DNA of 64,000 nt from Elusimicrobiota bacterium. GTDB taxonomy: Bacteria > Elusimicrobiota > Elusimicrobia > UBA1565. A program made the translations under genes and the position numbers. The notes under the pieces were generated by a model. It was not told the DNA's origin and searched no databases. It saw nothing but the letters and a program-made list of their open reading frames with translations. Where the stretch lies: contig DMEZ01000055.1 of the NCBI GenBank assembly GCA_003450735.1, forward strand, positions 271,317-335,316, read 5' to 3'. How positions within the stretch are numbered: position 1 is the first letter of the stretch; every line of letters begins with the position of its first letter. This document shows positions 56,090 to 64,000 of the stretch, in pieces.

Positions 56090-57634
56090 GTGCGCGTGTG
56101 CGCGTTGACGGCTCTCCTGCTGTGGCCTCTGCCGGCCTGGGCCGCCTCGGTGCGGGTCCTCGCCTATGACGACGACGGCCGCCTGCTGGACACGGCCTCC
56201 TTCCTCCGCCACATCGCCCCCGCGGCCGCCGCCAGGAAGGGCGTCGCGCCCGACGCCAGCGGCCTCTTCGCGACCGACCTTCAGGACGAGCCCGTCCCGG
56301 GCCGGCCCTGGTGGGTGGCGGATTCCACGACCCCCGCCTGGGCCTGGACGGGGCCTGAGAAGGTCCAGTTCAGCCTCCCCTGGCCCGTGCCCGACGACGG
56401 CTTCTCCACCGTCCAGCTCGACGGGGAGGGCAGCGGCTACGTGGATGGGCAGACGCTCCTGCTCAACGAGGAGGCGGCCAAGGCCGCCTGGCGGCGCCTG
56501 CGCGAGGCGGTGGAGGCCCGCACCCAGTCCTTCACCCCCCGCTACGCGCCGGGCAAGGACTTCCAGAAGTCGGAGACCCAGGCCAAGGCCGCCCTCGTCG
56601 AGGCCCAGGCCTCGCCCGACCCGCGGCGGCGCGCCCGGCTCTTCGACAAGGCCCTCTCCTCGATCTCCCGGGCCTGGCAGGTGATGCTCTTCGAGCATGG
56701 CCGCCAGGCGGCCGCGGACCCGAAGGTGCGCGCCGGGCTCCGCTTCGGCCTCACCCTGGAGGAGGCGCTCATCGACCGCCTGCCCGAGCACCAGTGGATC
56801 GCCGGCAAGCTGGCCTCCTCCGGCGCGGACTGGGTCCGCCTGGTGTTCCGGCCCAATCCCGAAGACCCCACCTATGCCCAGGCCCGCTCCTTCCCGCTCT
56901 ACGACGGGTTCCTCCGCGAGCTCAAGGGCCGGGGCATCAAGACGACCGGCGTGGTGCTCGACGCCTCCCCTTGGCCCAAGGGCCTGGACGCCCAGGCCTA
57001 CGCCGAGCGCGCGCGCAACCTCGTGAGCCACTACAAGGGCTCCATCCGCTCCTGGGAGGTCGCGAGCAAACCCAACGCCACCTGGGTCGGGAGCCGCAAG
57101 GACCCTCTTTCGGACGAAACGGTCCTCTCGGCCGTGCTGGGCGCGGCCTCCGAGGCCAAGCGCGCCGACCCGGAGGCGGAGACGGTGGCGACCCTCTACT
57201 GGTGGGAGGGCACCGCCCAGGACGACCGGCGGGCGCTCTTCCCCTGGCTCAAGTGGAGCCTCCCCAAAGGCTTCGGGAAGGACGTCGACGTCGTGGGCCT
57301 GAGCATCTACCCCGACGAGAATCCGATGGGCCTGGCCTTCGACACCGTCTTCCTCAAGCTCAGGGCCCTGTTCCCGGACAAGAAGCTCATGCTGGCCGAC
57401 TACGGCTTCGCCGAGCAGGAGGAGCTGACGGGATACTGGTGGCTGGAGCCCGGCTCGGTGGCCGAGGCCCGCAAGGACATCGTCGTGCTGTTCTCCGGCG
57501 CGGCCTGCGCCCTGCCCCAGGGGGTGGGCGGAGGGTTCTTCTACCCGACCCTCCAGCAGCTGCTCGCCCCGGGCCGCAAGCCCACGCTCCTCTTCGGGGT
57601 CTACCGCAGCACCCTCGGGCGACTCAAGCCGTGA
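56090..57634 (+). CDS. Secreted TIM-barrel/glycosidase-like protein lacking catalytic glutamates
   Basis: 514 residues from GTG. Signal peptide 1-18 (ALTALLLWPLPAWA). The segments KTTGVVLDASPWPKG, GSIRSWEVASKPNATW, DVDVVGLSIYPDENPMGL and KKLMLADYGFAE follow the strand order of clan GH-A glycosidases. The acid/base Glu of the expected W-E-V-x-N-E-P motif is replaced: W322-E-V-A-S-K327-P; and the nucleophile strand reads A-D437-Y-G-F instead of T-E-Y-G-W. So it may be a non-catalytic carbohydrate binder. Its stop overlaps GTG of the first pseudokinase gene (GTGA), so it heads that operon. Fold and loss of catalysis are inferred from motifs. Confidence 0.55.
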   Translation: MRVCALTALLLWPLPAWAASVRVLAYDDDGRLLDTASFLRHIAPAAAARKGVAPDASGLFATDLQDEPVPGRPWWVADSTTPAWAWTGPEKVQFSLPWPVPDDGFSTVQLDGEGSGYVDGQTLLLNEEAAKAAWRRLREAVEARTQSFTPRYAPGKDFQKSETQAKAALVEAQASPDPRRRARLFDKALSSISRAWQVMLFEHGRQAAADPKVRAGLRFGLTLEEALIDRLPEHQWIAGKLASSGADWVRLVFRPNPEDPTYAQARSFPLYDGFLRELKGRGIKTTGVVLDASPWPKGLDAQAYAERARNLVSHYKGSIRSWEVASKPNATWVGSRKDPLSDETVLSAVLGAASEAKRADPEAETVATLYWWEGTAQDDRRALFPWLKWSLPKGFGKDVDVVGLSIYPDENPMGLAFDTVFLKLRALFPDKKLMLADYGFAEQEELTGYWWLEPGSVAEARKDIVVLFSGAACALPQGVGGGFFYPTLQQLLAPGRKPTLLFGVYRSTLGRLKP

Positions 57635-58815
57635 GGGGCGTGCGCGCCCTTCTCTTCGCCCTGCCCCTCGCCTTCGTCTCGGGCGCGGCGTCAGCCGCCT
57701 CCAGCGGGAGGGAAGCCCGCGGCGCACCGCAGAGCTTCCAGATGCCCGGCCAGGAGGCCTGGGACAAGCTCCGCCGGATGCGCGAGGAGCTGACGCGCCT
57801 GGTCGCGGAGCTCGAGCCCCTCGTCGAGCGCGCCGACGCCCTGGCCAAGGAGCATGCCGCGGGCCGGCTCGGCCTCGACGACTGGTCGACGGAGCGCGTC
57901 CGCCTCCTCGCCGAACTGCGGCCGCGCCGGAGCCGGCTGACCGCCCTCCTGGCCGTCCTCGACGCGGAGCGTCAGAACCTGGAGGGGCTCGGCGTGGTGA
58001 ATTCCTTCGGCCGAGTGGCCGGCGCCAAGAACGCCGCGGCCGCGGCCCCCGACACGCACTCCTCGTCCGAACTCCTCACGTCGAGCATCGCGGCCCAGGA
58101 GATGATCCGACGCGCCGAGCTGGCCGAGGACGACCGATTGTTCGACGCGGCGAGAAACGCCCGCGACGCCCGAAGGGCCGCCCGGGGGACGGCGGCCAAG
58201 TCCCTGCTCGGCCTGGCCGTCCTGCTCGCCGCTGGCTGGCTGCTGTTCCGGCGCCGGAACGCCGGCCCCGAGCCGGGGACGGTCCTCAACGGCAACTACC
58301 GCCTCGAGCGGCGCCTGGACTGGGGGCAGGCCGGCTTCACCCGCTCCGCCGCCCGGTTCGGCGACGCCGCCTTCGAGGCCCTGGACATCGCCCTCGACCG
58401 GAAGGTCGTGCTCGAGAGTCTGCGGCCCGAGGCCGAGGAGGACGCCGGGGCCCTGCTCGCCGGCGCGCGCGCCGCCGCCGCGCTCAAGCACCCCAACCTC
58501 CTCGAGGTCTACTCCTTCTTCCAGCAAGGGGAGCGCATCTGCCTGGTCTACGAGCACTTCGAAGGCCGGCCCCTGAGCGCGGTCCTGGCCGGCGGCCGCC
58601 GCCTTTCGCCGGCCGAGGCGGGCCCGCTCCTGGCCCAGGTCTCCTCCGCCGTGGACTACGCGCACGCCCACGGCGTCGCGCGCCTCGACCTCTCTGCTGA
58701 GCGGGTCCTGCTCGCCTCGGACGGGCGGGTGAAGCTCGCCGGCTACGCCCTGCCGCACTTCAAGGGCTCCGACCGGGACGCCCTCGCGAAGCTCCGCGCG
58801 CTCCTCGCTTCATGA
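57631..58815 (+). CDS. Transmembrane pseudokinase 1 (truncated kinase fold)
   Basis: 394 residues from GTG. Signal peptide 1-22, extracytoplasmic helical domain (about 38-175; MREELTRLVAELEPLVERAD ... ), transmembrane helix 189-208, then a kinase-like region from 217. Catalytic residues are missing: the beta-3 Lys is Glu (VVLESLRP for VAIKxLR), HRDLKPxN reads RLDLSAER (Lys and Asn lost), DFG reads GYA. The chain stops soon after the DFG position, so most of the C-lobe is absent. GTG overlaps the upstream stop (GTGA), and its TGA overlaps the next ATG. It cannot be an active kinase; a binding or scaffolding role is inferred. Confidence 0.85.
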   Translation: MRGVRALLFALPLAFVSGAASAASSGREARGAPQSFQMPGQEAWDKLRRMREELTRLVAELEPLVERADALAKEHAAGRLGLDDWSTERVRLLAELRPRRSRLTALLAVLDAERQNLEGLGVVNSFGRVAGAKNAAAAAPDTHSSSELLTSSIAAQEMIRRAELAEDDRLFDAARNARDARRAARGTAAKSLLGLAVLLAAGWLLFRRRNAGPEPGTVLNGNYRLERRLDWGQAGFTRSAARFGDAAFEALDIALDRKVVLESLRPEAEEDAGALLAGARAAAALKHPNLLEVYSFFQQGERICLVYEHFEGRPLSAVLAGGRRLSPAEAGPLLAQVSSAVDYAHAHGVARLDLSAERVLLASDGRVKLAGYALPHFKGSDRDALAKLRALLAS

Positions 58816-60707
58816 GGCTCCTCCTGCTCGGGGCCCTGGCCCTGGGTTTCTGCGCCGCCGCCGTCGAAGGCCCGGTGATCATCAAGGACACCGGCCCCTC
58901 CGGCGAAGCGGACATGGAGCAGCTCCAGGGACGGATCGCGGCGATGATGGACGACCTCCGGATCCGGCTGGCGCGGCTCAAGGACATCCAGGAGATCTAC
59001 TCGGATGAGCGCAGGGTCCCCGAAGTCGAGGCGGAGCGGGGAGTGCTCGTAGCCGGCCTGGTGCGCGACCTGGAGCGCATGGATTCCCTCGAGACCGCCT
59101 ACAGCAACGCGTTCACGACCCAGGACCGCGTCCTGAAGGCCCGCACCTTCACCCTCATCTCGAAGGGACAGGGCATCCCGCTGGGAGCGGTCAACGCCGT
59201 CGCGGCCTCCTACGGGCACACGGAGTTCCTGGAGCAGGCCCGGGCCTTCCGCCGCAAGGCCAGGTCCGACATGACCGCCGAAGAGGTCTCCTTCGGCGTC
59301 TCCAGGGACGCCTGCCAGAGCCGCCAACTGCTCTATCGCTTCGCGGCGGCGGCCGTCCTGCTCATCGCCATCCTGGCCGCCGCCCTCTTCCTCGCAAGGA
59401 AGCGGGGAACGCTGCTGCTGCTCGCCCTGTTTCTGCCGGCCTCCTCCTCCTGGAGCGCCCAGCCCTCGGAAGAGGACGTCGAGCGCGCCCTGGGGGAGAT
59501 GTCCCGCGTCATGGACGAGACCGCCCCCCTGCTCCAGCGCCTGGAGATCCTCAAGGACGCCTGCCAGGAAGCCTCCTCCTTCGAAAGCTGCTCCCAGGAG
59601 CGCCGGGTCCTGCGGGCCGAGGTCGAGACGAAGATGAAGCGGCTCCACGACCTCCAGTACGCTTGCGACGCCGCGCGCGAGACGAAAGGCTGGAACGCGC
59701 TCTTCACGGCGGTCGGCGCCGCGAAAGCCCGCCGGGTCGTGCCCGTGAAAGTGGGAGTCGACTTCCTGAAGAACCGGAGCCTGCGGGAGTCGGCCATGCA
59801 GGCGTCGGCCTTCCGCAAGCATGCCGACGAACAGCTCGCGCGCGAGGCCGAGGCCTTCGCTTACGCCGAGAACCTGGCCGCGACCCGCCGGCTCTATAAG
59901 ACGGCCGCCGGGGTCCTGGCCGCCCTCCTCCTCCTGGCCCTCGGCGCGTGGCGGCTGGCCGCGCGCCTCCTGCGCCCCAGCCGGGCTCCGGCCCCGGGGG
60001 CCGTGCTCGGCAAGCGCTATCGTCTTGGCTGCGAGCTCGGCGGCGGGGTGTTCGGCGCGCTCTACGAGGCCGACGACCTGGAGCTCCGCTCCAAGGCCGC
60101 GCTGAGGCTCCTTGCCGGCCCGCGCTCCCGGGCCCTCGAGCCCCACCCCAACATCGTCAGGGAGCTGGCCGCCTTCAAGGACGATGGGCAGTCCTACCAG
60201 GTCTTCGAGCTCGGGCCGGGCAGGCCGCTGAGCGCCTGGCTGGAGAACGGGCGCCGCCTGCCGCTGGCCTCGGTCAAGCGCGTGGCGCGCCAGGCCGCCG
60301 ACGCCCTGGCCTTCGCGCATTCGCGCGGGGTCGTCCATGGGGGCCTCAAGCCCTCGAAGCTCCTCCTCGCCCCCGACCTGTCGCTCAAGCTGAGGGACTT
60401 CGGCCGTCCCCGGCCGGACTCGGTCCACGCCGCGCCGGAAGTGGTCGCCGGAAGCCCCGCCCTGCCGGCTTCGGACCTCTTCTCCCTGGGCGCGCTGCTC
60501 TACCATGGGCTGACGGGCCGGCCGCCCTACGAGACGCTGAGCCTGGAGCTGCGCCGCAAGAAGCTGTTCATCCCGCCCACGGAGCTGGTCGCGGGGCTGG
60601 CGGCCGCCGCCGACGCCTTCTTCCAGCGCGCGCTCGCGCCCGGGCCGGAGGACCGCTTCGCCTCCCCGGGCGAACTGGCCGACGCCGTGGAGAGGCTGCC
60701 GGGATGA
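58812..60707 (+). CDS. Transmembrane pseudokinase 2, fused two-sensor protein
   Basis: 631 residues. Order: signal peptide 1-17; helical sensor 1 (~30-170); TM1 173-196; a second hydrophobic stretch (~200-216, LLLLALFLPASSSWSA) that looks like an embedded signal peptide; sensor 2 (222-355; EEDVERALGEMSRVMDETAPLLQRLEILKDAC); TM 361-385; kinase fold 397-631. The beta-3 Lys is R432 (AALR), HRD is H509-G-G, and the Asn is Lys, while DFG (D529-F-G) survives; the alpha-C segment is very short. The order implies a fusion of a kinase-less unit with a complete one. ATG overlaps the previous stop (ATGA). Confidence 0.85.
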   Translation: MRLLLLGALALGFCAAAVEGPVIIKDTGPSGEADMEQLQGRIAAMMDDLRIRLARLKDIQEIYSDERRVPEVEAERGVLVAGLVRDLERMDSLETAYSNAFTTQDRVLKARTFTLISKGQGIPLGAVNAVAASYGHTEFLEQARAFRRKARSDMTAEEVSFGVSRDACQSRQLLYRFAAAAVLLIAILAAALFLARKRGTLLLLALFLPASSSWSAQPSEEDVERALGEMSRVMDETAPLLQRLEILKDACQEASSFESCSQERRVLRAEVETKMKRLHDLQYACDAARETKGWNALFTAVGAAKARRVVPVKVGVDFLKNRSLRESAMQASAFRKHADEQLAREAEAFAYAENLAATRRLYKTAAGVLAALLLLALGAWRLAARLLRPSRAPAPGAVLGKRYRLGCELGGGVFGALYEADDLELRSKAALRLLAGPRSRALEPHPNIVRELAAFKDDGQSYQVFELGPGRPLSAWLENGRRLPLASVKRVARQAADALAFAHSRGVVHGGLKPSKLLLAPDLSLKLRDFGRPRPDSVHAAPEVVAGSPALPASDLFSLGALLYHGLTGRPPYETLSLELRRKKLFIPPTELVAGLAAAADAFFQRALAPGPEDRFASPGELADAVERLPG

Positions 60708-62038
60708 GGCTCGCCTTCCTGCTGCTCCTGCTCTGCCCCTGGCCCGGCCTGGCCGCCGAGCCCGGCAAGCGCGAGAAGACCGTGAAGGCCGAGCCCTCCA
60801 CGATCTACCGGCTGCTCGAGCGGTTCCGCGACGACATCTCACGGCAGATGGGGGAGCTCGACCCGCTCGTGCGCGAGCTCGAGGAGCTCCGGGACGCCTG
60901 CCTGGAGCGGGGAGAGCTCCCCGCCTCCGGCAAGGCGCGCGAGCGCCTGCGCGGCGACATCATCAGCCGGATGGAGACGTACCAGGACTCCATCCACAAC
61001 TTCGGCATGGCCCGCAAGCAGGAGGACCTCAAGAAGATCCTCTCGGCCATGGCCAGCGCCGTCGGGGTGCGCGGAGCGGACCAGAGCCTCGGCTCCGGCA
61101 TCGCCCAGTACCATGTCTGGAGCTCCTTCGACAAGGAGGCCCGCTCCTTCGGCGACCGCGTCCACCGCGTGCTCAGGGCCGAGGACGAGTCCTACCAGGC
61201 GCTCAAGCAGGCCCGGCGCATGCGCCGTTTCTGGATGGGGGCCGTGGGCGGCCTTTCCGTCCTGCTCCTCGGCCTGGGCACTCTCTGGCTGCTGCGCCGG
61301 GAGCCGCCCGTCCACGGCCTCCAGGCCGGCGCGGTCATGAAAGGAGCCTACCGCGTCCTGAACTGCCGGCCGGAGCCCGCGGGCTCCGCCTGGGCCGAGA
61401 CCGGCGAGGCTCTCGACCTGGGGCTCGAGCGCAGGGTCGTCATCAAGAGGCTGCGCGGGGAGCTCACCGCAGACCGCAGGAGCCTCGAGCGCTTCCTGGA
61501 GGCCGCGCGCCGCGCCGCCGCCCTCAAGCACCCCCACATCGTCAAGACCTACTCGGTCTTCGAGCAGGAGCGGCAGGCCTATCTCGTGTTCGAGGCCGTG
61601 AAGGGCGCTCCGCTCTCCCGGCGGCTGGAGGTGAGCGGGAGCCTCAACCCCTCCACGGCGAAGAGCCTTCTCCGCCAGGCCGCCGCGGCGCTCGATCACG
61701 CGCACGCCCAAGGGGTCCTCCACCGCGGCCTGCGCCCCTCCTGCCTCCTCCTCGGGCCCGAGGACTCGGTCAAGATCGCGGACTTCGGCACCCTCGCCGC
61801 CTTCCCTTACCGCGCCCCCGAGCAGACCGAGCCGGACGCGGTCCTCCGGGAATCCGACCTGTACGCGCTGGGCGCCATCGCCTTCGAGATGCTCGCCGGA
61901 CGCCTCCCCTCCCGGCGCCCTTCGGGCCTCCCCCCGGCCCTCGAGCACGTCTTCCAGAAAGCCCTCGACTGCGACCCCCGACGGCGCTACCACAGCGCCT
62001 CCGCTTTCATGGAGGCGCTCGAGGGGGCTCTGGCATGA
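60704..62038 (+). CDS. Transmembrane pseudokinase 3
   Basis: 444 residues. Signal peptide 1-18, sensor domain (~30-165; IYRLLERFRDDISRQMGELDPLVRELEELRDAC), transmembrane helix 177-198, kinase fold from ~205. Beta-3 Lys retained (K248 in VVIKRL) and DFG retained (D360-F-G), but the catalytic loop reads H340-R-G-L-R-P-S-C instead of HRDLKPxN, so the catalytic Asp (G342), Lys and Asn are all gone. ATP binding is plausible, phosphotransfer is not. The C-lobe is complete. Overlaps both neighbours by ATGA. Confidence 0.88.
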   Translation: MRLAFLLLLLCPWPGLAAEPGKREKTVKAEPSTIYRLLERFRDDISRQMGELDPLVRELEELRDACLERGELPASGKARERLRGDIISRMETYQDSIHNFGMARKQEDLKKILSAMASAVGVRGADQSLGSGIAQYHVWSSFDKEARSFGDRVHRVLRAEDESYQALKQARRMRRFWMGAVGGLSVLLLGLGTLWLLRREPPVHGLQAGAVMKGAYRVLNCRPEPAGSAWAETGEALDLGLERRVVIKRLRGELTADRRSLERFLEAARRAAALKHPHIVKTYSVFEQERQAYLVFEAVKGAPLSRRLEVSGSLNPSTAKSLLRQAAAALDHAHAQGVLHRGLRPSCLLLGPEDSVKIADFGTLAAFPYRAPEQTEPDAVLRESDLYALGAIAFEMLAGRLPSRRPSGLPPALEHVFQKALDCDPRRRYHSASAFMEALEGALA

Positions 62039-62649
62039 GGGCGGCGCTGCTCCTCTGCGCTTTAGCGGCGGCGGCCGAGACCTCCGCCCCGCGCGACGAA
62101 ACGACCCTGGCCCTTCGCCTGGATGCGTCGCAGAGCGGCATGACCCGCCAGATGGACGAGCTCACCCCCCTCCTCCAGCGCTTGGAGAGCCTGAAAGCCT
62201 CCTACTGCGAGAGAGGCGGCCTGGAGCGGTTCACGGCGGAGCGCGCGAAGCTCTCGGCCGAAGCCGGAGCCCTCCTAGAGAGCCTCGGCTCCAATCGCAA
62301 GGACTTCGTCCAGATCGTCCAGCTCTACGACGGAGTAGCCATCGCCGAGGCGGCCCGCGGCCTGCGCTTCAAGGGAACGCGGGAGCTCCTGCGGGGCTCG
62401 GGCAGCGCCCTCCCGGGAGCCTCCGCCTCCTCGGCCGCGCGCTTCCTGTCCGCGGGACGCTGGAAGCTCTTCGAGGGGCAGGTGTCCTCCTTCGAATCCA
62501 AGGCCCGGGCGGCGCTGGACTCCGAGCGGGCGGCCTTCGAGGCCGCGGAGCAGGACGCCCGCCGGCGCGCGCGCGTCCTGAAGCTCGCCCTCGCCGCCGC
62601 GCTCGTCCTGGCCGCCGGAGCGGTGATCTTCCTTCTGCGCAAGCCTTGA
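62035..62649 (+). CDS. Kinase-less sensor paralogue
   Basis: 204 residues. Same layout as its neighbours without any kinase: short signal peptide (1-14), helical sensor (MTRQMDELTPLLQRLESLKASYCERGG ... LSAEAGALLESL), transmembrane helix (~183-200) and only RKP behind it. The sensor is close in sequence to the second domain of pseudokinase 2 (MDETAPLLQRLEILKDAC) and to the terminal kinase (LMDETTPKLQQLASMRDAY). It could act as a decoy or dimer partner for the sensor domains. ATG overlaps the upstream stop; its TGA lies within TTGACA of the next gene's promoter. Confidence 0.8.
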   Translation: MRAALLLCALAAAAETSAPRDETTLALRLDASQSGMTRQMDELTPLLQRLESLKASYCERGGLERFTAERAKLSAEAGALLESLGSNRKDFVQIVQLYDGVAIAEAARGLRFKGTRELLRGSGSALPGASASSAARFLSAGRWKLFEGQVSSFESKARAALDSERAAFEAAEQDARRRARVLKLALAAALVLAAGAVIFLLRKP

Positions 62650-62680
62650 CAAGGCCCGCCGGGCTCCCTACACTTGGAGG
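62646..62680 (+). promoter_or_regulatory. Promoter TTGACA-17-TACACT of the intact kinase gene, leaderless
   Basis: TTGACA (62646-62651), exactly 17 nt, TACACT (62669-62674), then 6 nt (TGGAGG) to ATG 62681. Transcription would start at the ATG; the GGAGG directly against ATG is too close for a Shine-Dalgarno. The -35 overlaps the stop of the upstream sensor gene, so the kinase can be expressed independently of the pseudokinases. Confidence 0.75.

Positions 62681-64000
<1,320 letters not shown>

Overview
The window is a chromosomal segment of a very GC-rich bacterium with an outer membrane. Evidence for the outer membrane: a PorV-type protein, MlaA/MlaC, an RND-type lipid exporter and a PBP1C/alpha-2-macroglobulin pair. 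A giant LGQPDF/NHL-propeller protein with a FlgD-like sorting tail beside PorV, together with many transmembrane Ser/Thr kinase-like proteins, resembles deep-branching Elusimicrobiota-like lineages. That placement is inference; no rRNA or tRNA is present to test it. Genes are dense, ATGA/GTGA overlaps are common, and several start codons sit only 6-9 nt behind a -10 box, which suggests widespread leaderless mRNAs.

Layout. 1-3.1 kb: aspartokinase (3' part), proC, RNase D. 3.1-9.2 kb: secreted proteins, including a two-propeller NHL/Fn3 surface protein and its PorV-like neighbour. 9.2-10.2 kb (minus): a J-domain membrane protein and a Tudor-like protein. 10.5-18.7 kb: alpha-2-macroglobulin plus PbpC. 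18.7-21.6 kb: a scar of lower GC holding a large palindrome, a frameshifted gene and an AT-richer secreted protein. 21.6-25.6 kb (minus): rlmN, an MFS transporter, a HEGTH protein and a membrane DSP phosphatase. 25.7-27.4 kb: TauE/SafE and DUF1634 genes. 27.4-34.3 kb: orphan HicA with an altered active site, xth, and a two-component block (two OmpR-type regulators, a hybrid kinase, a REC-kinase). 34.3-43.1 kb (minus): M16 protease and hemG/hemH/hemE plus a symporter, split by a plus-strand XRE-nucleotidyltransferase pair. 43.2-49.2 kb: pepF, mlaA, mlaC and an RND exporter. 49.2-51.4 kb (minus): ECF sigma, putative anti-sigma, bactofilin-like/RDD protein. 51.4-56.0 kb: YgiQ, a Cys-rich membrane peptide, a structured leader, a tandem-PC4 protein, a hydrolase and a sarcosine-oxidase-like flavoenzyme.

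56.1-64.0 kb is the most unusual part. A secreted TIM-barrel-like protein that seems to lack both catalytic glutamates is translationally coupled (GTGA) to a tandem run of five paralogues. Each carries a signal peptide, one (or two) extracytoplasmic helical domains and a transmembrane helix, and four of them a cytoplasmic kinase fold. Three kinase folds have lost different catalytic residues, one protein has no kinase at all, and the last gene, cut by the window edge, is an intact kinase with its own TTGACA-17-TACACT promoter. This looks like a membrane signalling array of one active kinase with pseudokinase and decoy partners, and I did not recognise it as a described system.
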